Assembly (NCBI GenBank): GCA_001798105.1
Contig: MGRI01000060.1
Location: 1 to 24,425, forward strand
DNA length: 24,425 nt
From: Deltaproteobacteria bacterium RIFCSPHIGHO2_02_FULL_40_11
GTDB lineage: Bacteria; Bdellovibrionota; JACOXK01; 2-02-FULL-40-11
Direction of reading: 5' to 3'
Positions 4,598-12,168 of this stretch are shown piece after piece. Below the pieces are notes generated by a model. The model made no database searches and was not told where the DNA came from. It saw only the letters and a list, made by a program, of their open reading frames with translations. The translations under genes and the position numbers were made by a program. The first letter of the stretch is position 1. Each line of letters opens with the position of its first letter.

Positions 4598-6706
4598 ATG
4601 AATATCAATGAAAAAGACATCCTAAAAAAAATAGGCGATCCAAAATACAAGCCTAAAACATTTGATGAATTGTGCCAGATTTTTAACGTTGAAAAGTACC
4701 ATCGAAAAAGATTTCGTAGGGCTCTAAAACTGCTTCAAAGAGACCAGAAAGTGATTCGGACGCACCAAAAAACCTATCGTCTGCCATCGAAAGACGATTT
4801 TGTGACAGGGCGGGTAGATAAAAACCCAAAAGGGTTTGGGTTTTTAATTCCAGATGACCGTGCTGTGGAAGACATTTATTTGCCCAGATCGCAAGCCTAT
4901 CATCTTTTAGAAGGTGACCGTGTGCGTGTTTTAAGAACGGGGCGAGACAGTGGCCAGGTGATAGAAATCTTAGAACGGGCTAAAAAACAAATTGTAGGGC
5001 GCATTGTCCTGCGTGGAAAGTCTGCATTTGTGGCACCTTTGGGGGCGAATTTAGAGCAGATTGGGTTCGATTTTCTAGAAGTTCCTTTTAAGCCGAGCCT
5101 CAAAGAGCTTCGAAAAAAAATTGTGGTTTGTGAAATTGAGCACTATCCCGAAAAAAATCGCTTGGCACAGGGAAAAATTACAAAAGTGCTGGGGGTAGCT
5201 GGCGATCCTACCGTCGATTTTCAAGTGATGATTCATAAATACGAATTGCCACATGAATTTTCTCAAGGTGTCATCCACGAAGCCGACCAAATTCAAAAAT
5301 GGAGTTTGGTAGACGAAGTTCAAAAAAGAGTGGACTTAAGAAACCATCCCTTTGTGACGATTGATGGCGAAACCGCGAAAGACTTTGACGATGCCGTGTG
5401 TGTCGAAAAAATGGAAAACGGGCATTTTAAACTTTGGGTTTCCATTGCAGATGTCAGTTTTTTTGTAAAAAAGCATTCTGAAATTGATCAAGAAGCCTAT
5501 CACAGGGCTACCAGCGTATATTTTCCAGGGGGGGTTATTCCCATGCTCCCGGAAGTTTTGTCCAATGGGTTATGTAGCCTTCGTCCCAACGAAGAAAAAA
5601 TGACTTTTACCTGTGAAATGGAGTTTGATTCACAGGGGAATCGATTGAAATACAAAATTTATGAATCTGTGATGGAAAGTAAAAAAAGGTTAACCTACAC
5701 AGAAGTTCAAAAAATGTTGGATGATCCTGATTTCGCAAGATCGCAGGGAAACATTTTTGAACATGTTCAAACAATGCACGCACTTCATAAATTGCTTCGA
5801 AAGAAAAAAGAAGAACGGGGATGTTTGGACTTTGACCTGCCCGAGCCAGAAATTGTTTTAAACATGCAAGGTGACATTGAAAATATTGTGAAACGTCCAA
5901 GGCTCGACGCCCATATGATTATTGAAGAGTTTATGATCGCGGCCAATGAAGCCGTCGCTGAATTTATGTTTTCAAAAGAATTTCCTTTTATCTATCGCAT
6001 CCATGAAAAACCCGACAAACAAAAGTTGTTTATCTTTCATGAACTTTTACATAATTTGGGGTACCAAATTAAATATCAGGAAAGCCTAGATCCCCTCGAG
6101 TACAGTCAAATTTTAGGGCGGGTCGAGGGAAGTCCCGAAGAAAATATTGTAAATATTGCCTTACTCCGTTCCATGAAACAGGCCAGATACAGTGATGAAA
6201 ATGTGGGACATTTTGGGTTAGCTTCTAAATGTTACACGCATTTTACATCTCCCATTCGCAGATATCCTGATTTAATTGTTCATCGGCTTTTAAAAGAACG
6301 ACTTGAGAAAAACACGAAAGATCCCGATAAGATACTGGCGTCAATGACACTGGCAGAAATGGCCGATCATTGTTCCAAGCGAGAGCGCGTTGCAGATGAT
6401 GCAGAGCGAGAATATGCCAAACTTTTAAGAGCACAATTTATGCTCGATAAGGTCGGTCGGCAGTTTGTAGGCTATGTGTCTGGAATTCAAGAATTTGGGC
6501 TTTTTATTGAGCTTGAACAGTATTTTGTAGAGGGGTTGGTTCATGTTCGTGGGCTTAAGGACGATCGATATGTATTTATTCAGGAACGTTATTTGATGAG
6601 AGGGCAAAGATCAAAAAGGGAATACCATCTGGGACAAAAGGTCACCGTTGAATTGGCTCATGTCGATTTAGACAAGCGTCAAATCGATTTTAAACTGATT
6701 GATTAA
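4598..6706 (+). CDS. rnr: Ribonuclease R (RNB-family 3'-5' exoribonuclease)
   Basis: RNase R degrades structured RNA processively from the 3' end and takes part in rRNA and tmRNA-linked quality control in the cytoplasm. The 702-residue protein has an N-terminal winged helix (1-60), cold-shock domains (about 65-215, with GRVDKNPKGFGFLIPDD at 71-87), the RNB catalytic domain with TIDGETAKDFDDAV (254-267) holding the metal-binding aspartates, HFTSPIRRYPDLIVHRLL, and a C-terminal S1 domain (about 620-700, GYVSGIQEFGLFIELEQYFVEGLVH). It lacks the long basic tail of E. coli RNase R. ATG 4598 is preceded by a weak TAGG. The kinase-like gene follows after 11 bases, so they are probably co-transcribed. 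Confidence 0.95.
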   Translation: MNINEKDILKKIGDPKYKPKTFDELCQIFNVEKYHRKRFRRALKLLQRDQKVIRTHQKTYRLPSKDDFVTGRVDKNPKGFGFLIPDDRAVEDIYLPRSQAYHLLEGDRVRVLRTGRDSGQVIEILERAKKQIVGRIVLRGKSAFVAPLGANLEQIGFDFLEVPFKPSLKELRKKIVVCEIEHYPEKNRLAQGKITKVLGVAGDPTVDFQVMIHKYELPHEFSQGVIHEADQIQKWSLVDEVQKRVDLRNHPFVTIDGETAKDFDDAVCVEKMENGHFKLWVSIADVSFFVKKHSEIDQEAYHRATSVYFPGGVIPMLPEVLSNGLCSLRPNEEKMTFTCEMEFDSQGNRLKYKIYESVMESKKRLTYTEVQKMLDDPDFARSQGNIFEHVQTMHALHKLLRKKKEERGCLDFDLPEPEIVLNMQGDIENIVKRPRLDAHMIIEEFMIAANEAVAEFMFSKEFPFIYRIHEKPDKQKLFIFHELLHNLGYQIKYQESLDPLEYSQILGRVEGSPEENIVNIALLRSMKQARYSDENVGHFGLASKCYTHFTSPIRRYPDLIVHRLLKERLEKNTKDPDKILASMTLAEMADHCSKRERVADDAEREYAKLLRAQFMLDKVGRQFVGYVSGIQEFGLFIELEQYFVEGLVHVRGLKDDRYVFIQERYLMRGQRSKREYHLGQKVTVELAHVDLDKRQIDFKLID

Positions 6707-6717
6707 GGTTGTACGTC

Positions 6718-8397
6718 ATGAAAATTTTTAAAATTGGAAGCCAAATTGGGCAGACGGTTAAAAATGTAACGCGTTTAAGAACTATTTTAACTGTGATGGC
6801 AAAGCAAGGTTTAGATGAAATTGTAGACCGCTTTCAATTGGCACGTCTTATCCCAGGCTTTATCCTGCCTAAAAAAGAAATTGAAAAGGAAAAATTAACC
6901 CTACCGCAAAGATTTCGTTTAACGTTTGAAGAACTGGGCCCTACATTTATAAAGTTGGGACAAGTTTTAAGTACAAGGCCCGATCTCATTCCGCAAGAAT
7001 TTGCAGATGAATTTAAGCACCTTCAAGACAATGTTCATGCCGTGGATTTTTCAATTGTTAAAAAGAATATTGAAAAGGAACTGAAGCAACCCATCGATCA
7101 AGTTTTTAAGTCGATTCACGAAACCCCGTTGGCAGCAGCTTCCATTGCGCAAGTCCATGAAGCTGAACTTTTGGATGGGACACAAGTTGTGATTAAAGTT
7201 CAACGCCCGGGCTTAGAAAAATTGATCGATACCGATATTAATATTTTATTTGTTTTGGCCAGGTTTATTGAAAAATATTTTGAAGAATCTGTAACGTTTA
7301 ATCCCGTGGGCGTCGTGGAAGAGTTTTTTAAAACGCTTCAAAAAGAAGTCGACTTTATCATTGAGGCCGGGAATATGACGCGCATTCGTAAAAATTTTGA
7401 AGGGGATGAAAACATCGTCATCCCTCAAGTATATCGAAAATATTCAACAAAACGTATTTTGATTTTAGATAAAATTGAAGGCATTCGGTTGAGCGATGAG
7501 GCGGGGCTTCAGAAAAAAAATGTAGATATTCAAAAAGTGACGCATATTGGGGTTCAAGCCTTTTATAAAATGGTCTTGGTACAGGGACTTTTTCATGCAG
7601 ATCTCCATGCGGGGAATATTTTTATTTTAAAGGGAAATAAAGTGGGGCTGGTCGATTTTGGAATTGTTGGGCGCTTGAACCAAAGATCAAGAGATGCCTT
7701 GGGCGATATGTTTTTAGCCATCGTGACAGAAGACTACGATGCTTTGGTGGATGAGTATTGCGAAATCGGGGTGCCGACGGGCAAAGTCAATGTAGAACAT
7801 TTCTCAAGGCAAGTTCGAGAACTGATTGAACCGTATTATGGTTTACCGCTGAAAGAAGTCAATGTGGGGAAATTGCTTTTAGATTTATCTGTGATTGCCA
7901 GTGAGCATAATTTACGAATGTCGCAAGATTTGATGCTGGTCTTTAAGGCTATTTTTACAGTAGAGGGGATGGGGCGATCGATTGACCCCGAGTTTGATAT
8001 TTTAAAAGAAATGACAGACTTTTCCAAAACACTTTTTCAAACCCGCTACAATCCAGAGCGTTTGTCGCGAGAATTTTCACATCTTGTGCGAGATACAACG
8101 CGTCTTTTAAAAGGCCTGCCTCGGCAACTTCGGCAGCTTTTTAAGAAAATTACAAATGATGAACTGGTGGCGAGAGTCAAAATTGAAAACTTAGAAGAAT
8201 TTCAACAATCCCAACTGCATGGAAAACAACTTTTATCTTTATCGGTCATTATTGCTTCGATTGTTTTGTCTTCAACAATTATTCTGGTTTTTCACAAAGG
8301 ACCGATGATCCTGGGCTTTTCCATCTTTGGAATCATTGGCCTAGGGCTTTCAGCGCTACTATGCTTTCTTTACTTTATTTCTTACTTTAAAAACTAA
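6718..8397 (+). CDS. ABC1/UbiB/AarF-family atypical kinase-like membrane protein
   Basis: The family supports ubiquinone biosynthesis or lipid homeostasis as an atypical ATPase/kinase on the inner membrane. Visible motifs, numbered from ATG 6718, are the KxGQ-type KLGQ (79-82) in FIKLGQVLSTRPDLIP, the alanine-rich nucleotide loop PLAAASIAQVHEA (137-149), Lys160 in VIKVQRPG, the catalytic loop HADLHAGN (293-300) and DFG (313-315). Two hydrophobic segments near the C-terminus (about 505-555) are the membrane anchor. I choose ATG 6718 because AAGG at 6705-6708 lies nine bases ahead; a TTG at 6709 would add three residues. No other ubiquinone gene is nearby, so the exact substrate is unknown. The 3' end overlaps that of the ferredoxin gene by four bases. 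Confidence 0.92.
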   Translation: MKIFKIGSQIGQTVKNVTRLRTILTVMAKQGLDEIVDRFQLARLIPGFILPKKEIEKEKLTLPQRFRLTFEELGPTFIKLGQVLSTRPDLIPQEFADEFKHLQDNVHAVDFSIVKKNIEKELKQPIDQVFKSIHETPLAAASIAQVHEAELLDGTQVVIKVQRPGLEKLIDTDINILFVLARFIEKYFEESVTFNPVGVVEEFFKTLQKEVDFIIEAGNMTRIRKNFEGDENIVIPQVYRKYSTKRILILDKIEGIRLSDEAGLQKKNVDIQKVTHIGVQAFYKMVLVQGLFHADLHAGNIFILKGNKVGLVDFGIVGRLNQRSRDALGDMFLAIVTEDYDALVDEYCEIGVPTGKVNVEHFSRQVRELIEPYYGLPLKEVNVGKLLLDLSVIASEHNLRMSQDLMLVFKAIFTVEGMGRSIDPEFDILKEMTDFSKTLFQTRYNPERLSREFSHLVRDTTRLLKGLPRQLRQLFKKITNDELVARVKIENLEEFQQSQLHGKQLLSLSVIIASIVLSSTIILVFHKGPMILGFSIFGIIGLGLSALLCFLYFISYFKN

Positions 8398-8708
8398 TTT
8401 ACGAGTTTATTGCCTGGTTTCCTGGGCGCATCTCCCGCGGGTCTGGGTGTGACGGCTGGATTATTTTTAAAACTTCCGGAAAGCTCCGCATTAATTTTTG
8501 CATATTCAGGATCATCGTCCACTGTGGGGACAATGGCATCAATGGGGCAAGCAGGTTTACAAGCATCGCAATCAATGCAAACTTCTGGATCAATCACCAT
8601 GAAAGGTTCGCCTTTATAATCTCCGGGATAAATACAATCTACGGGACAAACTTCAACGCAATCTCCGTATTGTTCCCCTAAACATTTTTCTGTAATGACG
8701 TATGCCAT
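8394..8708 (-). CDS. 7Fe ferredoxin ([3Fe-4S]/[4Fe-4S])
   Basis: This is a small cytoplasmic electron carrier. The cysteine pattern matches Azotobacter FdI-type proteins: Cys9, Cys17 and Cys54 would hold a [3Fe-4S] cluster, and Cys21, Cys44, Cys47 and Cys50 a [4Fe-4S] cluster, with Cys25 free. The segments are CVEVCPVDCIYPG (17-29) and VCIDCDACKPACPIDAI (43-59). The 104-residue length is typical and a Pro-rich tail follows the second cluster. AAGGAGG nine bases before the ATG is a strong ribosome site. It is the last gene of a leftward cluster after the nucleotide pyrophosphatase; its redox partner is not evident. The stop overlaps the convergent ubiB-like gene. Confidence 0.93.
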   Translation of the reverse strand: MAYVITEKCLGEQYGDCVEVCPVDCIYPGDYKGEPFMVIDPEVCIDCDACKPACPIDAIVPTVDDDPEYAKINAELSGSFKNNPAVTPRPAGDAPRKPGNKLVN

Positions 8709-8742
8709 GGGTGGCCTCCTTTTTCTTTATTATATAATGACT

Positions 8743-9291
8743 TCAACAGCTTTCGTCTAGAAAATTTTTTAATTTTTTGAGCGCCAGGGTACGCATGCTG
8801 ATACGGTTTTTTTCTTCAAAGCTCATTTCTGAAAAAGTGCGCGTAAGGCCTTGGGGCTGAAAGATCGGGTCCCACCCAAATCCATCTTTGCCTTTTGGAG
8901 AAACAATTTCCCCTTCAATTTTCCCCTCAAAATAATGAAAATCATTCTCATTTGCATTCGTAAATCCAAGTGTTGTAACAGCCCAAGCCTTGGCATTATT
9001 ATATTTTTGACAGAGATCAAAAATGCCTTCACACTTTAAACTGTGTAAGAGCCATTTAATCAAGGGGCCTGGAAATCCATTCAGGCAATCGAGGTGTAAA
9101 GACGTATCTTCCACAAAAATTTTTTTATCCGGCAGTTTTGCGCTGGCATAGGAAAGTTTAAATTCTATAATTTTTTTGGAATCCAAACTTTGAATTTCTG
9201 GAAGGTCAAAAAAAAGCTGTTTTACATCTGGGAAAATAGGGAGGGCTTCATCAAACTTATTTTGGCTGGATGTAATAAAATGAAGTGTCAC
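8743..9291 (-). CDS. rdgB: XTP/dITP pyrophosphatase (RdgB/HAM1/ITPA family)
   Basis: The enzyme hydrolyses deaminated purine triphosphates to monophosphates, keeping them out of DNA and RNA. Motifs are FITSSQNKFDEA (5-16), the catalytic-site VEDTSLHLDCLNGFPGPLIKW (60-80, Glu61/Asp62), KDGFGWDPIFQPQG (135-148) and TFSEMSFEEKNRIS (152-165). VEDTSL with PGPxIKW resembles archaeal/eukaryotic ITPA more than E. coli RdgB. The normally conserved base-binding SHR is SMR here (165-167). The start is GTG 9291, whose G is shared with the TAG stop of the upstream gene, so translation is coupled. The length of 182 is slightly below usual. Confidence 0.9.
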   Translation of the reverse strand: MTLHFITSSQNKFDEALPIFPDVKQLFFDLPEIQSLDSKKIIEFKLSYASAKLPDKKIFVEDTSLHLDCLNGFPGPLIKWLLHSLKCEGIFDLCQKYNNAKAWAVTTLGFTNANENDFHYFEGKIEGEIVSPKGKDGFGWDPIFQPQGLTRTFSEMSFEEKNRISMRTLALKKLKNFLDESC

Positions 9292-9827
9292 TAACTTGCG
9301 CTATTTTTAATAAACTCGGTCAGGTAAAAACGAACAATCGCTCTGGGTTCAATGCGAAGACCTTGAAATGTCCAATAGGCTTCGTTAAACGGGCCCAATT
9401 CAATTTCTAAAAAATCACCCTCATCTGTTTTCATTTCATCTGGAGGTTTGGGAATGCCAAGTTTTCGTTTTTTAGAGGGTTTTTTATTTGGGGCAAAAAG
9501 CCCTCCACTCATTGCATGAAAGGAAAATTCAACTTGTCCGGGTTTTGAAAGTGTAACAACTAACTTTAAACTATTTCGAAAGAGCAAAAAATCTGCCTGT
9601 GTATTTGAAATGCCATAGACTTTAATGGTTTGTCTTGTATTTTTTCGATGTTCATTAAAATCGTTCGCAAAAAGCTGAAAATGGTGTCGCAGTTCCTTTA
9701 AAAAGGAAGTGGTATGGTCCAGTAAAATTTTCTCTTCATCTAAATGCCCAAACGCATCAATTTCTCCAGTTTCTTCCATATGAAGTTCAGCTTGGGCCAG
9801 CTCTTTTAGCCAATCGATGGTAGACAT
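9291..9827 (-). CDS. Conserved-looking protein of unknown function, coupled to rdgB
   Basis: I do not recognise this 178-residue protein. It has no signal peptide, no membrane segment and no cysteine. The first 70 residues are rich in charged helix (EEKILLDHTTSFLKELRHHF), the middle looks like beta strands (QADFLLFRNSLKLVVTLSKPGQVEFSF), and a basic Pro/Lys patch (NKKPSKKRKLG, about 128-138) could touch nucleic acid or be a linker. AAGGAGA nine bases before ATG 9827 is a strong ribosome site. The stop TAG overlaps the GTG of rdgB by one base, so the two are translationally coupled. A role linked to nucleotide clean-up is only suggested by this context. Confidence 0.75.
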   Translation of the reverse strand: MSTIDWLKELAQAELHMEETGEIDAFGHLDEEKILLDHTTSFLKELRHHFQLFANDFNEHRKNTRQTIKVYGISNTQADFLLFRNSLKLVVTLSKPGQVEFSFHAMSGGLFAPNKKPSKKRKLGIPKPPDEMKTDEGDFLEIELGPFNEAYWTFQGLRIEPRAIVRFYLTEFIKNSAS

Positions 9828-9864
9828 GGCGTTCTCCTTTTAGGCAAGGGGGATTTTCGATACC

Positions 9865-9882
9865 TAGGGGCATTAGCCCCTA
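9865..9882. repeat. Hairpin TAGGGGC-ATTA-GCCCCTA
   Basis: Perfect 7-bp arms with a 4-base loop lie between two divergent operons. No T-run follows on either strand. It resembles REP-like hairpins more than a terminator. Confidence 0.55.
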
Positions 9883-9914
9883 CCTTAAAGCGTAAGCAAA
9901 ATGAGCATAAAATG

Positions 9915-9937
9915 CAAGTGAATCGTTTCACTTGACA
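9915..9937 (+). promoter_or_regulatory. Palindrome overlapping a -35 box before the response regulator gene
   Basis: Perfect arms CAAGTGAA (9915-9922) and TTCACTTG (9927-9934) overlap TTGACA (9932-9937). A weak -10 such as TAACGT at 9956-9961 would be 18 bp away, almost at the ATG (9968). The arrangement suggests an operator, but the -10 is poor. Confidence 0.4.
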
Positions 9938-9967
9938 CTTTATTTTTAAAAAAGGTAACGTTCGAAT

Positions 9968-10690
9968 ATGCCAAAAGTTCTTCTGGTAGATGATTCAAAG
10001 ACAATACACAAAGTCGCAGGACTTATTTTAAAAGGGTCTCCGTATACATTGCTTTCTGCCCAAACGCCCGAAGAAGCACAGATATTGGCCGCTCAAATGA
10101 AACCAGAAATTGCATTGGTTGATTTAACCATTGGCCCCACAGGTGGCGTGAATTTAATTCAGGCATTCAAACAAACCAAAGCGCTTTCTCAAATGAAAAC
10201 AGCGCTTTTATACAGTCATTTTAAAGAGTTACAATCTGATGTGCTTTTACAAGCAGGGGCAGATGATAAACTTGAAAAGCCTTTTGATGCGAAGGCTTTT
10301 TTAGCACTTTTAGATAAATTGGTGTCTCAAGTCCCCCGAACGATAGAAGTCCCTAAAATTCCAGAACTTCCTAGAAACTTGGTAGAAGAACCACAAGATG
10401 AATTTAAGAGTCTTTTTGATGAGGAAGAAGTGGATGAAGCGCTGGCATTTCTAGAAAAACCCCTTTCGGATGTCAGCTTGGATTCGACGGGAGATGTCAC
10501 TCCAAGGTTGTCATCCCCCGACTTGATCGGGGGATTCACGAAGAATCTCGAAGTCCCCAAAGAGAAAACCTCAGACTTTTCAGGTATCCCCAGCGAAGTC
10601 ATTGAAAAAATTTGTAAAGAAGTCATTCCTCCAATTGCTGAAAGAATTATTCGAGAAGAAATCCAAAAGCTCCTTCAAGAAAAAGATTAA
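9968..10690 (+). CDS. Response regulator, receiver domain plus helical C-terminal tail
   Basis: Residues 1-120 are a CheY-like receiver: acidic pair Asp8/Asp9 in LLVDDSKT, phospho-acceptor Asp52 in LVDLTIG, Ser83 in LLYSH and Lys104 in LEKPFD. A long acidic, Pro-rich linker (about 125-205) follows. The C-terminal 34 residues (IPSEVIEKICKEVIPPIAER then IIREEIQKLL) are amphipathic helix resembling the C-terminal oligomerisation region of PopZ-like proteins; no DNA-binding output domain is present. Residues 181-190 (LSSPDLIGGF) are encoded by an inserted palindromic repeat that keeps the frame. The output is probably protein interaction, perhaps at a cell pole. AAGG lies 12 bases before the ATG. 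birA follows after three bases. Confidence 0.85.
   Translation: MPKVLLVDDSKTIHKVAGLILKGSPYTLLSAQTPEEAQILAAQMKPEIALVDLTIGPTGGVNLIQAFKQTKALSQMKTALLYSHFKELQSDVLLQAGADDKLEKPFDAKAFLALLDKLVSQVPRTIEVPKIPELPRNLVEEPQDEFKSLFDEEEVDEALAFLEKPLSDVSLDSTGDVTPRLSSPDLIGGFTKNLEVPKEKTSDFSGIPSEVIEKICKEVIPPIAERIIREEIQKLLQEKD
10510..10538 (+). repeat. Palindromic repeat inside the response regulator gene
   Basis: The core is CCCCCGA-CTTGA-TCGGGGG (10515-10533) with perfect 7-bp arms, preceded by GTCAT. It sits in the linker-coding region and is read in frame as LSSPDLIGGF. The GTCAT start and strong hairpin are like other dispersed repeats known from bacterial genomes. Confidence 0.7.
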
Positions 10691-10693
10691 TCT

Positions 10694-11425
10694 ATGTCTT
10701 TTTTAAAAATTCATGTTTTTGAGTCTGTCACCTCTACCAATGAAACAGCCAAAGCGTTTGCTCAAAAAGGAGCTCAAGGCGGCGAAGTGGTGATCGCAAA
10801 AACACAAACTGCAGGACGCGGGCGGTTGAATCGTCAATGGGTTTCCGAAAAAGGAAACCTCTTTTGTTCTGTTATTTTAAGACCGGAAATTGAAGCAAAA
10901 AAAGCCACGCATTTTACATTTGTAGCCGCAGTGGCAGTCGCAGAGTGTTTACAAAAATATCTTAAAGAAGGGATTGAGCTCAAATGGCCGAACGATGTTT
11001 TGGTGCATCGAAAGAAAATTTGCGGCATTTTATTAGAGCTTGAAACCAAAGCTGACAAAGTAGATTTTATTATTTTAGGCATTGGAATCAACGTGAATGA
11101 AACAAAGTTTCCCCCAGGGTTTTTACATCCCCCCACGTCCCTAAAGCTTTCTACAAAAAAAGACATTGATTTAGAAATTTTTCAAAAAGAAATTTTAGAA
11201 TCGTTATTTCATTGGGTGCAGGTTTATTTAAAAGAAGGTTTTTCCCCCATTCAAAAGGCATGGCAAAAGCGAAGCGTTGTGCATGGGCAAACGGTTGAAA
11301 TTGAAGATCAGGGGCAGCGTATTTGTGGGAAGGGCATGGGTATCAATGAAGATGGCGCATTGGTCATTGAAACCGATGCCAAAAAGAGGATTCCGATTTA
11401 CTCTGGCGATTTGGTATGCTTTTAG
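10694..11425 (+). CDS. birA: Biotin-[acetyl-CoA carboxylase] ligase
   Basis: The enzyme activates biotin with ATP and attaches it to the carrier protein of acetyl-CoA carboxylase and related enzymes. The 243-residue protein contains only the catalytic and C-terminal domains, with no N-terminal DNA-binding domain, so it is a class I ligase and not a biotin repressor. Motifs are STNETAKAFAQKGAQ (14-28), the biotinyl-AMP loop TAGRGRLNRQW (39-49), LKWPNDVLVHRKKICGILLE and ILGIGINVNE, followed by an SH3-like tail GKGMGINEDGALVIE. It begins three bases after the response regulator stop and overlaps coaX by ten bases, so the three are one transcription unit. Confidence 0.94.
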   Translation: MSFLKIHVFESVTSTNETAKAFAQKGAQGGEVVIAKTQTAGRGRLNRQWVSEKGNLFCSVILRPEIEAKKATHFTFVAAVAVAECLQKYLKEGIELKWPNDVLVHRKKICGILLELETKADKVDFIILGIGINVNETKFPPGFLHPPTSLKLSTKKDIDLEIFQKEILESLFHWVQVYLKEGFSPIQKAWQKRSVVHGQTVEIEDQGQRICGKGMGINEDGALVIETDAKKRIPIYSGDLVCF

Positions 11426-12168
11426 TTTTAGATATTGGAAACACACAAACGGTGTGTGGGCTGTATCGTGGAAAGAGCCTGCTTTATTTTAAAAGGGTAG
11501 AAACAAGAAAAATACTTCGGGGTCTGCGGGTCATCCTGAGCCCGAAGTTCTGTCATCCTGAGCGAAGCGAAGGATCTCTTAGTTCCATCATCATGGCCAT
11601 TCACATTGCTTCTGTGGTGCCTTCTTTAAATGTAAAGCTCAAAAAAAAATTAAAAGCTCAATTTAAAACAAAAAATATTCATTTTTTAAGCCATCGTTCC
11701 AAATTGCCTATCAAATTAAACGTAAAGTATCCGAAAGAAGTCGGCGCAGATCGCCTCTCCAATATGACGGCAGCGGTGAAAGCGTATAGGGCGCCTGTGT
11801 TGATTATCGATTTTGGGACAGCCACCACGATCGATTATGTGGATTCTAAAAACCGCTATCAAGGAGGCGTTATTATGCCTGGGCTTAAAACAGCGATGGA
11901 TGCCCTCTTTCAAAAAGCAGAGAAATTAAAACCTGTGCCTTTGCATTTTCCTCGAACAAGCATTGGAAAAACCACAAAAGAACAATTACAAATCGGCGCC
12001 ATTTTGGCGCATGTTGAAATGGTAGAGGGTATGGTGCGTAGAATGCGTAAAGAAACAAAAACGCATGCCAAAATTATTTTAACGGGCGGATGGGCAGGGC
12101 TTATTTCAAAACATCTTACCCTGAAACATATCCATGATCCTTACTTGACGCTGAAGGGGCTACGATAA
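11416..12168 (+). CDS. coaX: Type III pantothenate kinase, with repeat-encoded segment
   Basis: CoaX performs the first step of coenzyme A synthesis and belongs to the ASKHA fold. Motifs are the phosphate loop LDIGNT (5-10), ASVVPSLN (65-72), EVGADRLSN (108-116) with the catalytic-site Asp112, IIDFGTATTID (130-140), GGVIMPGLKTAMDALFQKAEKL and ILTGGWAGLI. Between residues 33 and 60, where relatives have the first helix with a TADE-type motif, the sequence instead reads GLRVILSPKFCHPERSEGS, encoded by a dispersed repeat. Overall spacing is almost unchanged, so the repeat has replaced native sequence. The ATG lies inside the end of birA, and the 3' end overlaps the convergent LysR gene by 28 bases. 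Activity of this variant is uncertain. Confidence 0.92.
   Translation: MLLVLDIGNTQTVCGLYRGKSLLYFKRVETRKILRGLRVILSPKFCHPERSEGSLSSIIMAIHIASVVPSLNVKLKKKLKAQFKTKNIHFLSHRSKLPIKLNVKYPKEVGADRLSNMTAAVKAYRAPVLIIDFGTATTIDYVDSKNRYQGGVIMPGLKTAMDALFQKAEKLKPVPLHFPRTSIGKTTKEQLQIGAILAHVEMVEGMVRRMRKETKTHAKIILTGGWAGLISKHLTLKHIHDPYLTLKGLR
11530..11577 (+). repeat. One partial and one full copy of a dispersed repeat inside coaX
   Basis: A partial copy GTCATCCTGAG (11530-11540) is followed by a full copy starting GTCATCCTGAGCGAAGCGAA and ending GGATCT (11552-11577). The full copy is the same family as 1320-1344. Together they encode about residues 39-54 of CoaX, including the HPERSEGS string typical of translated copies of this repeat. 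Confidence 0.8.

Noticed and set aside
6709..6717. TTG start for the UbiB-like protein
   Set aside because: ATG 6718 is better spaced from AAGG and fits the family start.
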